This document shows, piece by piece, positions 1 to 8,147 of a stretch of DNA of 35,935 bases (its first letter is position 1; each line of letters starts with the position of its first letter). The stretch lies in contig JAILZB010000010.1 of NCBI GenBank assembly GCA_023512725.1, positions 1 through 35,935 of the forward strand, written 5' to 3'. The position numbers and the translations under genes are program-made. Source of the DNA: Chloroflexota bacterium (GTDB lineage: Bacteria > Chloroflexota > Dehalococcoidia > SpSt-223). Below the pieces are notes generated by a model that saw only the letters and a program-made list of their open reading frames with translations, had not been told where the DNA came from and ran no database searches.

Positions 1-426
1 ATCGTGAGCACAGGCCACAAGCCGGTCGGCTCCAGCGAAGGCCACCGCCTGGCCCGCACCAGCCCCCTCCATGCCGCCCGCGTCGCCAGCGTGCCCGAAC
101 GCCTGGCCAACGTTGCTCTCTGGCGGGCCTTCCTCGAACGCTCCCAGGCCCTCCGCCGCGATGGGGCCGCCGCGCTTGACCTCGCCTTTGTTGCCGCTGG
201 TCGCTTCGATGGCTACTGGGAGTGGCCACTCAACGGCTGGGATGTCGCGGCGGGGGTACTGCTCGTCCGCGAGGCAGGTGGCCGCGTGACCGACTATTAC
301 GGTGCACCCCTCGACCTTCGCCGCCCGGCGACCGTGGCGAGTAATGGGCACCTCCACGCGGCGATGCTTGCCGTGATCGCCGAGACCCTTCCCCAGCTGG
401 CTGTCCGCCCACCGGGCGGCCCCTAG
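1..426 (+). CDS. Inositol monophosphatase family protein, C-terminal part (5' end outside window)
   Basis: The reading frame is open from base 1, so this is the C-terminal ~141 residues of a longer protein; a GTG at 4 is unlikely to be the real start. The segment [14 protein letters not shown] followed by [15 protein letters not shown] is the C-terminal signature of Mg2+-dependent sugar phosphatases (inositol-1-monophosphatase, FBPase, CysQ). In this family the Asp of WDVAAG binds metal and the following EAGG lies in the second alpha/beta domain. The usual substrates are myo-inositol phosphate, fructose-1,6-bisphosphate or PAP. The metal-binding motifs of the N-terminal half are outside the window, so the substrate cannot be chosen. 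The gene ends facing glgB across a 364-bp gap. Confidence 0.85.
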   Translation: MVSTGHKPVGSSEGHRLARTSPLHAARVASVPERLANVALWRAFLERSQALRRDGAAALDLAFVAAGRFDGYWEWPLNGWDVAAGVLLVREAGGRVTDYYGAPLDLRRPATVASNGHLHAAMLAVIAETLPQLAVRPPGGP

Positions 427-477
427 GGCAGTCCGCTTTTCGATTTGCCGTCCACCGTCACCAGAAGGACTGCAAAA

Positions 478-525
478 CTGAGTAATACCCCGCAGGAAGC
501 TTCCCACCCCCTCAGGACTACTCAG
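478..525 (-). terminator. Nested inverted repeat with T-run on the minus-strand side
   Basis: CTGAGTA (478-484) and TACTCAG (519-525) form a 7-bp stem around a 34-nt segment that contains the 10-bp palindrome GGAAGCTTCC (495-504). Read on the minus strand, the stem is followed at once by TTTT, as in an intrinsic terminator, although the loop is long. It would end a minus-strand transcript entering from the glgB side or arising within the gap. Pairing is seen in the sequence; function is inferred. Confidence 0.3.
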
Positions 526-763
526 GGGTTCTTTGCTCGAACCGAGCGCGATTTGGTGCAGTTCTTCAGTCCTCACGGTCCCGGCAAGTAGAGAGATTCC
601 TCATGCTGTTTGCAGGTCGCGGTAGGGAGGGTGCGGTATCCCCCCGGGACCACCTGGGTTGCTCAGCGCAGGAGGCTTGCCAGCGGCGACCGCCCGTACC
701 GCCTCTCCCAGGGCACGGGATAGGTGACTAGCACGCTCGTGTATTCTCCCCCAGCCGGCTTGG

Positions 764-782
764 CTGTTGGGTAACCCAACAG
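764..782 (-). terminator. Perfect 8-bp hairpin just past the glgB stop
   Basis: CTGTTGGG-TAA-CCCAACAG is a perfect inverted repeat 9 bp beyond the glgB stop codon. It could act as a transcript end or 3' stabiliser for the cydDC-glgB message. There is no U-tract on the minus-strand side, so it is not a classical intrinsic terminator. Confidence 0.4.
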
Positions 783-790
783 TGCGGTCG

Positions 791-2977
791 CTAGAGCGGC
801 TTCATCACGATGACAGCCAGGGGCGGGAGAGTCAAGCGGAGGGACCAGGGGCGGCCATGAGCGGGAACGGGCTCGGCCTGTACCCCACCGAGGTTCCCCA
901 CGTTACTTCCCCCGTAGACTTCGCTATCGCTATTCAGGAGTTCGCGGTAGTAGCCAGGGCTGGGCACGCCAATCCGGTAGTTGTGGCGTGGCAGCGGGGT
1001 CAGATTGAAGACGAACAGCAGCCAATCGTCCGGGTCTTTCGCCTTGCGGAGAAAGGAGAGCACACTCTGGGCAGCATCGTGGAAGTCCACCCACTCGAAG
1101 CCAGTCCAGTCAAAATCGACCTCATGGAGCGCTGGCTCGCGGATCAGGAGCCGGTTCAGGTCTTCCACGTAGCGCATCAGGCCACGGTGCATCGGCCATT
1201 CCCGGAGCCCCCAGTCGAGTTCGGTCGCCTCCGACCACTCGTTCCATTGCCCGAGTTCTCCCCCCATGAAGAGCAACTTCTTGCCCGGGTGACCATACTG
1301 GAAGCCGTAGAGCAAGCGCAGGTTTGCGAACTGCTGCCACCAATCTCCGGGCATCTTGCCGATCAGTGAGCCTTTGCCGTGCACGACCTCATCGTGCGAG
1401 AGGGGAAGGACGAAGTTCTCGCTGAAGGCATAAATCAGCGAGAACGTCAGCTCCCCTTGATGAAAGGAGCGGTAGATCGGGTCGCGCCGGAAGTACTGCA
1501 AGGTGTCGTGCATCCACCCCATGTTCCACTTGTAGGTGAAGCCGAGCCCACCGGCGTAGGTCGGGCGCGAGACGAGCGGCCAGGCAGTCGACTCTTCCGC
1601 AACCGTGATCGCTCCCGGAAACTCGCCATGGACAACTTCGTTGAACATCTTTAGGAAGGCGATCGCCTCCAGGTTCTCCCGGCCACCATACTGGTTGGGC
1701 ACCCACTCGCCAGCTTTGCGCGAGTAGTCGAGATACAGCATCGAGGCGACGGCATCCACCCGCAGCCCGTCGAGGTGGTACTCGCGGAGCCAGTAGACCG
1801 CGTTCGAGAGCAGGAAGCTGCGAACCTCATTGCGGCCATAGTTGAAGATCAGGGTCCCCCAGTCCGGGTGCTCACCGCGGCGGGGGTCAGCATGCTCATA
1901 GAGATGGGTGCCATCGAACCAGGCGAGGCCGTGACCATCGCGCGGGAAGTGGCCCGGCACCCAGTCCAGGATCACGCCGATCCCGTGCTGGTGGAGGTAA
2001 TCGACGAAGTACATGAAGTCGTGCGGGGTGCCGAAGCGGCTGGTCGGAGCGTAGTAGCCCGTGACCTGGTACCCCCAGGAGGCATCCAGCGGATGTTCTG
2101 CGATCGGCAGCAGCTCGACATGGGTATAGCCCAGCCGCTTGACGTGCTCAACCAGGAGGTGGGCCAGCTCGCGGTAGGAGAGAAACGTCCCATCAGCTCG
2201 CCGTCGCCAGGAGCCAAGGTGAACCTCGTAGATCGCCAGCGGCGCATCGAGCGCCTGACGGCGAGAGCGCGCTGCCATCCACGCGGCATCGTGCCACTCG
2301 TAGCCCCGGAGGTCATAGACGATCGACGCCGTACGCGGCCGGACTTCGCTCCAGAAGGCATAGGGGTCGGCCTTTTCCAGCGACCAGGGGGTGTCCCGGG
2401 GCAGAATGCTGTACTTGTAGCGCTCGCCCACCGCGATGCCGGGCAAGAACAGCTCCCACAGCCCCGATTGGCCGACGTGCTGCATCGGATGTGCAATCGG
2501 GTTCCAGCGGTTGAAATCTCCGATCACGCTGACCCGACGGGCATTCGGCGCCCAGACGACGAAATGGACCCCCGCTACTCCATCGACCACGCGCGGGTGA
2601 GCGCCAAGATGCTCGTAGGCCCGGCGGTGGGTGCCCTCGTTGAAGAGATAGATATCCAGCTCGCTCAAGAGGGAGGGAAAGCGATAGGGGTCCTCAATCA
2701 GGCGGCGCGAGCCATCCCCCTCGTGGACTTCCAGCTGGTAGCGCCGTAGCGAGCACCCACTGACGACCAGTTGGAAGAACCCCTCGGGGCGCACCCGCTC
2801 GAACTCGCCCACCGGGCAGCCATCTGCCACCAGGCGCACTGCCACCGCTCCCGGCAGCAGAACGCGCACCACGGTGCTCGCTTCACCGTACGGATGGGGA
2901 CCGAAAACGGCCGCTGGCGCACCGTGCTGTCCGTGCAGGAGGGCGGCGATTTCTGGCTCTGGAGGCAGCGCGCTCAT
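791..2977 (-). CDS. glgB: 1,4-alpha-glucan branching enzyme (GH13)
   Basis: Makes alpha-1,6 branch points in glycogen by cutting an alpha-1,4 chain and transferring it; cytoplasmic. At 728 residues it is the length of classical GlgB. An N-terminal early-set/CBM48 region is followed by a GH13 barrel: [20 protein letters not shown] with nucleophile Asp408, TVAEEST with acid/base Glu461, and [12 protein letters not shown]. Asp408 and Glu461 sit almost exactly where the E. coli residues do (405 and 458). The frame stays open upstream to 3139, but the ATG at 2977 is chosen because AGGGGAG lies about 6 bases before it and homology begins soon after; a longer start would overlap the cydC-like gene. 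It lies 73 bp behind that gene on the same strand. No other glycogen gene is in the window. Confidence 0.96.
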   Translation of the reverse strand: MSALPPEPEIAALLHGQHGAPAAVFGPHPYGEASTVVRVLLPGAVAVRLVADGCPVGEFERVRPEGFFQLVVSGCSLRRYQLEVHEGDGSRRLIEDPYRFPSLLSELDIYLFNEGTHRRAYEHLGAHPRVVDGVAGVHFVVWAPNARRVSVIGDFNRWNPIAHPMQHVGQSGLWELFLPGIAVGERYKYSILPRDTPWSLEKADPYAFWSEVRPRTASIVYDLRGYEWHDAAWMAARSRRQALDAPLAIYEVHLGSWRRRADGTFLSYRELAHLLVEHVKRLGYTHVELLPIAEHPLDASWGYQVTGYYAPTSRFGTPHDFMYFVDYLHQHGIGVILDWVPGHFPRDGHGLAWFDGTHLYEHADPRRGEHPDWGTLIFNYGRNEVRSFLLSNAVYWLREYHLDGLRVDAVASMLYLDYSRKAGEWVPNQYGGRENLEAIAFLKMFNEVVHGEFPGAITVAEESTAWPLVSRPTYAGGLGFTYKWNMGWMHDTLQYFRRDPIYRSFHQGELTFSLIYAFSENFVLPLSHDEVVHGKGSLIGKMPGDWWQQFANLRLLYGFQYGHPGKKLLFMGGELGQWNEWSEATELDWGLREWPMHRGLMRYVEDLNRLLIREPALHEVDFDWTGFEWVDFHDAAQSVLSFLRKAKDPDDWLLFVFNLTPLPRHNYRIGVPSPGYYRELLNSDSEVYGGSNVGNLGGVQAEPVPAHGRPWSLRLTLPPLAVIVMKPL

Positions 2978-3027
2978 CAGCTCCCCTGGCCGGCCACGTG
3001 CACTGATGGGCCACGGCCGCCGACCTA

Positions 3028-3054
3028 ATTCTACTGGCCAGCCCGGCCGATCAA
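3028..3054 (-). promoter_or_regulatory. Possible glgB promoter
   Basis: On the minus strand TTGATC (3049-3054) and TAGAAT (3028-3033) are separated by 15 bp and would give a leader of about 45 nt before the glgB ATG. The spacer is short for a housekeeping promoter and the -35 overlaps the end of the upstream ABC gene, so glgB may instead be read through from cydDC. Confidence 0.3.
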
Positions 3055-4799
3055 GCCAGTCGCCGGGCGGCGGCCAGCTGCTGGCGGACCAGCCGCTGGT
3101 AGGCAGGTGTCGTCGCGAGCAGCTCCTCGTGCCGCCCACTCGCCACGACCTGGCCCTGCTCCAGCAGCACTACGCGATCCGCCCGCTGGATGGTCGCCAG
3201 CCGATGCGCGATCACGAGGGTAGTACGCCCCACCATCAACCGGGTAATGGCCTCCCCCACCAGCCGTTCGTTCTCACTATCAAGATTGCTGGTCGCCTCA
3301 TCCAGCACGAGCACCGGCGCATCGAGCAGAAGCGCCCGTGCGATCGCGATCCGCTGCCGCTCACCTCCCGAGAGGGTAATGCCGCGCTCACCGACTACGG
3401 TGTCGTATCCCGCGGGGAGGGAAAGAATCACGTCATGAATGTTGGCCTCGCGCGCCGCCTGCTCAACCTCGCTCTCACTCGCCTCCGGGCGGCCGAGGCG
3501 TAGGTTCTCGCGGACCGTCAGCCGGAAGAGATAGGGCTCCTGCGGGACCACGGCGATGCGCCGCCGAAGGTCATCGAGGGGAAAGTTGCGCAGGTCGACC
3601 CCACCGAGCCGGATACTCCCCTCCTCAGGGTCCCAGAAACGGAGCAGTAGATTAACACAGGTGGACTTGCCTGCCCCGGAGTGGCCGACCAGCGCCACTG
3701 TCTCCCCCGGCGCAACCTGAAACGAGACCGCGCGCAGGACAGGTGGCTGCTCCGGAGCGTAACGGAAGGTGACCCGGTCGAACTCGATGGTAGGAAGAAG
3801 TGGGCCCGGCGAGACGCTCGTTCGCTCCTGAACGAGCACGGGCTCGTCGATGACGGCAAAGTACCGCTGGGCAGCCGCCGCGACCTGAGTTACGTTCCGG
3901 GCGACGTCGGCCACTTCCGCCACCGCCCGCAGAGCGGTGAAGACCAGCAGGAGGACCAGGGGCAGGTAGCGGGGAGCCAGGGCACCCTGAGCCACGAGGA
4001 GCAGCCCGACCAACGCGACGGCGAAGCTCCCTCCCGCGATGACCGCGTCAGTCATTGCTGCCGTGACCCCTCCATAACGCTGGTGGTGGATCTGGGCAGC
4101 AGCGAGACCGCGGCTCTTAGCGGCAACCTCCTCACCCCGGGCCTGGGCCCGGCCAAAGGCGGTAAGTTCCCGCAGCCCTTGAATACTGTCGAGCAGGTGG
4201 GCCGTCACGAGCCCCTGCTGCTCGCGAACGCGCTGGGCCAGCGGCAATCCAGCCCGCCAGCGGTGCAGCGGAACGATGACCAGCACGAGGAGAACCGGCA
4301 GCAGGACCAGCACGAGCACGGGTGCTACCACTAGGAGCACTCCTAGCACCACGAACGACAAGAGAGCTGCAACGGTCGCGGGTACGAGCACGCGCGAGTA
4401 GAACGGCTGGATCTGATCAACATCGGCGAGCATCGTCGCGACCAGGTCGCCGCTGCGGCGCCGGAGGGTGAAGGCAGGAGCGAGCGGCTCCAGGGCAAGG
4501 TAGGCCTCGGCCCACAACGTCGCCACGACCCCAATCGCCACCCAGTGAAGGTACCACTGGTCGAGCCAGCTGAAGAGCGCTTTGAGCACCGCCAGGCCAG
4601 TAATGCCCAGCACCGGACCGGTCAGGGCGGGGGCCGTGCCCGTGACGATCGCGCCGACTAACAGGGCGCTGGCAGCTGCGAGCGCCAGCCCAGCCCCCTG
4701 ATTGAGGAGTGCGAGCAGCAAGGCAAGTGCGATCAGCGGCCAGCGCGGGCGAAGACAGAGCACCAGGCGGAGCAAAGGCGGGAGCTGGCGTTCGTTCAC
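3051..4799 (-). CDS. cydC: ABC exporter half-transporter, CydC-like subunit
   Basis: A 582-residue fusion of a six-helix type-1 exporter membrane domain (residues ~15-310) and an ATPase domain. The ATPase has Walker [10 protein letters not shown] (372-380), signature LSGGE, Walker [12 protein letters not shown] and switch His in IAHRLAT, all intact. Its ATG overlaps the TGA of the preceding CydD-like gene (ATGA), so the two are almost certainly co-translated as a heterodimer. In E. coli, CydDC exports cysteine and glutathione to the periplasm and is needed for cytochrome bd and c maturation. The CydC assignment rests on the pairing and overall pattern more than on a unique motif. No cydAB genes are in the window, so the thiol substrate is inferred; other CydDC-like pairs of unknown substrate exist. 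Confidence 0.75.
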   Translation of the reverse strand: MNERQLPPLLRLVLCLRPRWPLIALALLLALLNQGAGLALAAASALLVGAIVTGTAPALTGPVLGITGLAVLKALFSWLDQWYLHWVAIGVVATLWAEAYLALEPLAPAFTLRRRSGDLVATMLADVDQIQPFYSRVLVPATVAALLSFVVLGVLLVVAPVLVLVLLPVLLVLVIVPLHRWRAGLPLAQRVREQQGLVTAHLLDSIQGLRELTAFGRAQARGEEVAAKSRGLAAAQIHHQRYGGVTAAMTDAVIAGGSFAVALVGLLLVAQGALAPRYLPLVLLLVFTALRAVAEVADVARNVTQVAAAAQRYFAVIDEPVLVQERTSVSPGPLLPTIEFDRVTFRYAPEQPPVLRAVSFQVAPGETVALVGHSGAGKSTCVNLLLRFWDPEEGSIRLGGVDLRNFPLDDLRRRIAVVPQEPYLFRLTVRENLRLGRPEASESEVEQAAREANIHDVILSLPAGYDTVVGERGITLSGGERQRIAIARALLLDAPVLVLDEATSNLDSENERLVGEAITRLMVGRTTLVIAHRLATIQRADRVVLLEQGQVVASGRHEELLATTPAYQRLVRQQLAAARRLA

Positions 4800-6547
4800 G
4801 AGCGCTCCTCCCCCGCCAGCTCGAGCGGTGGGAGACCAGCTGCCACGAGCTGGGCGTAGCGCCCACCAGCCCGCAGCAGCTCCTCGTGCCGCCCACTTTC
4901 GACGATCCGCCCCTCATCGAGGACGACGATGCGGTCGGCCGCCACGACCGTCGAGAGACGGTGCGCCACCACAACTGTCGTGCGCCCGCGGGCCAGGCGG
5001 CGGAGGGCATCCTGGATACTCGCTTCGCTCTCGCCATCGATATTGCTGGTCGGTTCATCGAGAAGGAGCACGGGGGCATCCTTCAACAACGCCCGGGCGA
5101 TCGCAATCCGCTGACGCTCACCCCCCGAGAGGCGCAGGCCGCGCTCACCAATCACGGTGTCGAGCCCAGCGGGCAAGGCACGCACAAACTCGATGGCGTT
5201 CGCGGCCGCGAGGGCGGCTTCGAGTTCGGGGAGGGAAGCATCCGGCCGGGCGAGACGCAGGTTCTCGGCAACCGTTCCGTAGAAGAGGAAGGTATCTTGC
5301 CCCACGTACGCGAAGCGGGCACGCAGGTCCTCCAACGCGAATTCCCGCAGGTCAACACCATCTAGCAGCACCTGCCCGCTCGTCGGGTCGAACAGGCGCA
5401 GTAGAAGATGGAGGAGCGTCGTCTTGCCCGCCCCCGAGGGCCCCACCAAGGCCATGGTCTCCCCGGCCTGCACCGTCAGGGAGAGATCGCACAGGGCCGG
5501 ACGCGCACCTGGCGCATAGGAGAAGCTCACCCGCTCGAGCCGGAGTTCATGCGGACGGGGGGGAAGAGTTCGGGGCTGGAGTGGATCGGTCACGGTCGGC
5601 CGCTCGGCGAGCAGGGCGAGGATGCCCGTGGCGGCTGCAACTCCCGTCTGCCCCTGGTGGAAGAGCCCGCTCAGCTCGCGTACGGGCCGGAATGCCTCAC
5701 CCGCAAGAAGCAGTACACTCACTAGTGCACCCGGGGCAAGCTGGCCCGCCGTCGTTGCCCAGGCGGCTAGAAGCACCGCTGCTGTCGCTCCGCCACTGAC
5801 GATCAGATCCATCACGCCCGCGACGCCAAAGTTGACTGCCATCAGCCCGCCTAGGGCAGTCGCTACTGCCTCGGCAGCCGCCCGGATCTCCCGCCCGCGC
5901 TCCTTACTCCGCCCAAAGGCCTTGAGGGTCGTCAGCCCCTGGACGCTATCGACCATCAGCCCCGCCAGCTCGCTGTAGCGCGCCCAGAACCGGCTCCCGA
6001 AACGCTGGGTGAGGCGACGGACCAGGCCGGGCACCACCAGCGCGAGGACGATCGCGCTCGCGAGCAAGAGCGGAAGGGGCGGGTAGAGCGCAAACAGGAT
6101 CCCCATCACTGCAGGCGGCACGAGCATGGTCACGACAAGCTGGGGGAGGTAGCGCCCGTAATAGGTCTCCAGCGCCTCCACCCCGTCGACCAACCGGCTA
6201 ACCAGCTCTCCCGTTTGGCGGCGCTCCAGAAACCCTGGGCCAAGCGTCACGAGGTGGTGATAGAGCCGGGTGCGGAGGCGCTGCTTGACCTCGGCCGCGA
6301 TGCGAGCGGCCAGTACCTCGCGGGCGACCAGCGCAGCCGCGCGGAGCCCCGCAAGCAACGCTGCTCCAAGCAGCAGGGGGACTACCGTAGCTACCCCGGC
6401 GCTCCGCAGCACCGCGCCGATTGCCTGCCCGAGCAGAAAGAGCACGCCGAGCCCACTCGCCGCGAGCAGCAGCCCCACCCCCACCGCCAACGCCAGCCAG
6501 CCGCGCACGCCGCGGGTGAGGTGCCAAAGGGCAGGATGAACCGGCAC
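4796..6547 (-). CDS. cydD: ABC exporter half-transporter, CydD-like subunit
   Basis: A 583-residue membrane domain plus ATPase. The membrane part carries TGELVSRLVDGVEALETYYGR, then YLPQLVV, a pattern typical of CydD. The ATPase has Walker A GPSGAGKTT (369-377), LSGGE, VLLLDEPTSNID and VAHRLST, so both ATP sites of the dimer look active. The open frame runs to 6853, but the upstream part is low-complexity Arg/Ala/Pro with no family match. GTG at 6547 is chosen because GGGGGAG lies a few bases upstream; an ATG at 6580 is the alternative. It is the first gene of a cydD-cydC-(glgB) unit and is transcribed divergently from a cytochrome oxidase assembly gene, which agrees with a role in respiratory cofactor supply. 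Confidence 0.78.
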   Translation of the reverse strand: MPVHPALWHLTRGVRGWLALAVGVGLLLAASGLGVLFLLGQAIGAVLRSAGVATVVPLLLGAALLAGLRAAALVAREVLAARIAAEVKQRLRTRLYHHLVTLGPGFLERRQTGELVSRLVDGVEALETYYGRYLPQLVVTMLVPPAVMGILFALYPPLPLLLASAIVLALVVPGLVRRLTQRFGSRFWARYSELAGLMVDSVQGLTTLKAFGRSKERGREIRAAAEAVATALGGLMAVNFGVAGVMDLIVSGGATAAVLLAAWATTAGQLAPGALVSVLLLAGEAFRPVRELSGLFHQGQTGVAAATGILALLAERPTVTDPLQPRTLPPRPHELRLERVSFSYAPGARPALCDLSLTVQAGETMALVGPSGAGKTTLLHLLLRLFDPTSGQVLLDGVDLREFALEDLRARFAYVGQDTFLFYGTVAENLRLARPDASLPELEAALAAANAIEFVRALPAGLDTVIGERGLRLSGGERQRIAIARALLKDAPVLLLDEPTSNIDGESEASIQDALRRLARGRTTVVVAHRLSTVVAADRIVVLDEGRIVESGRHEELLRAGGRYAQLVAAGLPPLELAGEERS

Positions 6548-6575
6548 AGCGCTCCCCCCGAATGTCAGTGCTGAC

Positions 6576-6606
6576 AGCATACCAGTATAGCAGTTGCGCT
6601 TTCCAA
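6576..6606 (-). promoter_or_regulatory. Possible promoter of the cydDC-like operon
   Basis: On the minus strand TTGGAA (6601-6606) is followed after 19 bp by TATGCT (6576-6581); a better -10, TATACT (6584-6589), lies closer but only 11 bp from that -35. Either would place the transcript start just upstream of the GTG at 6547 and so argue against the longer upstream frame. Confidence 0.35.
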
Positions 6607-6693
6607 GCGTGGGCAGTCCACTGTACACTTGGAGTAAGGCGGCGCGTTCGCCGGCCAGGCGGCCCCTCCCTGCCCGCCGCCAAGAGTGTGGCG

Positions 6694-7560
6694 ATGGACC
6701 CCTTCCTTGCGGTGCTGCTCTCCTGGAATGCCGACCCGCTCGCCGGAGCCGGGCTGCTCCTCGCGGCGTTCTGGTACGTCCGTGGCTGCCAGCGGCTGGC
6801 GCGCTCGGGCGGCTTTCACCGCCAGCTGGGTGTGGGGCGGGTGGCTGCTGCATTCCTCAGCTGGGCGGTGCTGGCGATTGCGTTGCTTTCCCCGATTGCA
6901 GTGTTTGGCGGGTTCTTCCTGAGCGCTCACATGCTGCAGCACCTCTTGATCGTCCAGGTCGCCGCACCGCTCCTGCTCCTCGGACGCCCCGTCCCAACCG
7001 TTCTCCTGGGTCTCCCGCGTAGCCTCGGGCGTGCGCTGGCGCCGCTTTTGGCCCGCGACGGACCGCTCTACCGTCTTGGCAGCTGGCTGAGTGAACCCGT
7101 CGTCTCGCTTGTGGTCAGTCAGGCCATCTTTCTCGGCTGGCATCTCCCCCCCCTGTACGATGCCGCCATCCGGAATGGCCTGCTCCACGGTGTGGAGCAC
7201 CTGACGTTCCTGGGGTCGGCGCTCCTCTTCTGGTGGCCTGCCCTCGACCCGCTGAGCGGGCGGAACCAGCGGCGGCGGTTCATGAGCCTGATCTCGCTCT
7301 TCGTCGCATTTATGCTGGCCAATGTGCTCGGCATCTGGTTCGTCTTTACTGACACGGTGGTCTACCCGAGCTACGCGGTAGGGCCACGGCTCTTCGGCGT
7401 CGCCCCGCGCGATGACCAGATCGCTGGTGGGCTGGTGATGTGGATCCTCGGGGGCCTGCTCTACATGGTGGGGCTGATGGGCGTTGCCGCCGCGGCCATG
7501 CGTGCCGAGGAAGAAGCCACGCGGCGGCGGGAGGCCCGCGAGGCTGCCCTCGCACCGTGA
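6694..7560 (+). CDS. ctaG: Cytochrome c oxidase assembly protein, CtaG (caa3) family membrane protein
   Basis: A 288-residue polytopic membrane protein with about seven hydrophobic segments. Conserved histidine motifs of the Bacillus-type CtaG family are visible: SAHMLQHLL, IFLGWHLPPLYDAA and HGVEHLTF. Bacillus CtaG is needed for active cytochrome caa3 oxidase and is thought to help copper delivery to subunit I; it is not related to the Cox11-type CtaG. ATG at 6694 is chosen because the family-like sequence starts there; the upstream in-frame stretch to 6562 is polar and Arg-rich. An in-frame GTG two codons earlier is possible. Its TGA overlaps the start of the next gene (GTGA), so the two are translationally coupled. 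No oxidase subunit genes are in the window. Confidence 0.85.
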   Translation: MDPFLAVLLSWNADPLAGAGLLLAAFWYVRGCQRLARSGGFHRQLGVGRVAAAFLSWAVLAIALLSPIAVFGGFFLSAHMLQHLLIVQVAAPLLLLGRPVPTVLLGLPRSLGRALAPLLARDGPLYRLGSWLSEPVVSLVVSQAIFLGWHLPPLYDAAIRNGLLHGVEHLTFLGSALLFWWPALDPLSGRNQRRRFMSLISLFVAFMLANVLGIWFVFTDTVVYPSYAVGPRLFGVAPRDDQIAGGLVMWILGGLLYMVGLMGVAAAAMRAEEEATRRREAREAALAP

Positions 7561-8114
7561 ACGTGCCGCGGCCCTGGTTACTTGGACTGGCTCTCCTGGC
7601 GACGCTGGCTATGCTCGTCGTGCTCGCTCGCCCCGCTCGCGCCGATGGCATGGGGGAGCTCCGGCTCGTCGAAGTACCAGTCGCAGGCTACTACCTCAGC
7701 CTGGCAACCGACCCTTCGCCCCTCACCACTGGCACTGCTACCGTCAATGTGCTTTTGCAAGATCCTGCTCGCCAACCCCAGCTCGATGCGCAGGTCACGC
7801 TCCGGGCGGCGCCGCTCGGTGAGCCCCTCGGACCGGCAGTCCCTGCCCGCCTCGGCGCGAGTGCGAACCGCTTGCTCTACAGCGCCGCTCTCCCCCTTGA
7901 CCGCGCCGGGACCTGGCAGCTCGTAGTGATGGTCGCTGGGCCGCTCGGCCGTGAGGAGGTGACCACGACCCTGACCGTGGAGCCCGCACCACCCTGGCCC
8001 CCCCTCGCTCCGGTGGTGATGGTACTGCTGCCTTCCCTGCTGGTGGTGGCTGGCTTCCTCGCCCGCCAGCGCCGGGCGCGGCGAGGCTTGACAGTAAATC
8101 GTAATATCTCGTAA
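7557..8114 (+). CDS. Secreted, C-terminally anchored YtkA/FixH-like protein
   Basis: 185 residues from a GTG that overlaps the ctaG stop. An N-terminal signal peptide (hydrophobic residues ~7-25, likely cleaved after ARA near residue 30) leads into a beta-rich domain of about 110 residues. A hydrophobic helix (PVVMVLLPSLLVVAGFLA) and a basic tail follow. The middle domain has the pattern of YtkA/FixH-like extracytoplasmic domains (VNVLLQD..., then LPLDRAGTWQLVV with a final LTV strand), which often sit beside copper and cytochrome oxidase assembly genes. The coupling to ctaG supports a role in oxidase metallation outside the membrane. I see no Cys or Met cluster for copper, so binding is not shown. 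The family call is moderate; the topology is firmer. Confidence 0.65.
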   Translation: MNVPRPWLLGLALLATLAMLVVLARPARADGMGELRLVEVPVAGYYLSLATDPSPLTTGTATVNVLLQDPARQPQLDAQVTLRAAPLGEPLGPAVPARLGASANRLLYSAALPLDRAGTWQLVVMVAGPLGREEVTTTLTVEPAPPWPPLAPVVMVLLPSLLVVAGFLARQRRARRGLTVNRNIS

Positions 8115-8117
8115 TAT
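8088..8117 (+). promoter_or_regulatory. Near-consensus sigma-70-type promoter for the heterodimeric ABC exporter
   Basis: TTGACA (8088-8093), an 18-bp spacer, then TAATAT (8112-8117). It overlaps the last codons and stop of the upstream gene, so the exporter has its own promoter despite the tight spacing. GGAGGA (8133-8138) sits 9 bases before the ATG at 8148. Confidence 0.75.
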
Positions 8118-8118
8118 C
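8100..8118 (+). repeat. Tandem 9-bp direct repeat on the exporter promoter
   Basis: CGTAATATC occurs at 8100-8108 and again at 8110-8118, exactly 10 bp apart, or about one helical turn. The second copy covers the -10 box. The A+T-rich pair stands out in a G+C-rich neighbourhood and looks like an operator for a regulator binding one face of the helix. No regulator gene is adjacent. The repeat is seen directly; its role is inferred. Confidence 0.5.
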
Positions 8119-8147
8119 GCGTCATCATCATCGGAGGAACCCTGCTC

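Larger units (their letters stand above)
427..790. other. Convergent intergenic region with extensive inverted repeats; candidate unrecognised RNA
   Basis: This 364-bp gap lies between two 3' gene ends and has no convincing protein frame. It is richer in paired segments than expected for a simple terminator region. GGGAG (625-629) and GCGGTA (633-638) pair with CTCCC (705-709) and TACCGC (697-702), giving an 11-bp interrupted helix that encloses a GCGG-cga-CCGC hairpin (683-693). GGTCGC (615-620) can alternatively pair with GCGACC (686-691). CTGAGTA (478-484) pairs with TACTCAG (519-525) around the palindrome GGAAGCTTCC (495-504). I looked for SRP, tmRNA, RNase P and riboswitch core motifs on both strands and found none. 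It may encode a small RNA, or only hold the two genes' 3' ends. Confidence 0.4.

Noticed and set aside
427-790. SRP RNA, tmRNA, RNase P RNA, or cobalamin/TPP/SAM riboswitch
   Set aside because: None of the universally conserved core segments of these RNAs was found on either strand; only unassigned secondary structure remains.
1775-2749. A 324-codon plus-strand frame opposite glgB
   Set aside because: Mirror of the glgB codons with no homology of its own; glgB is certain.
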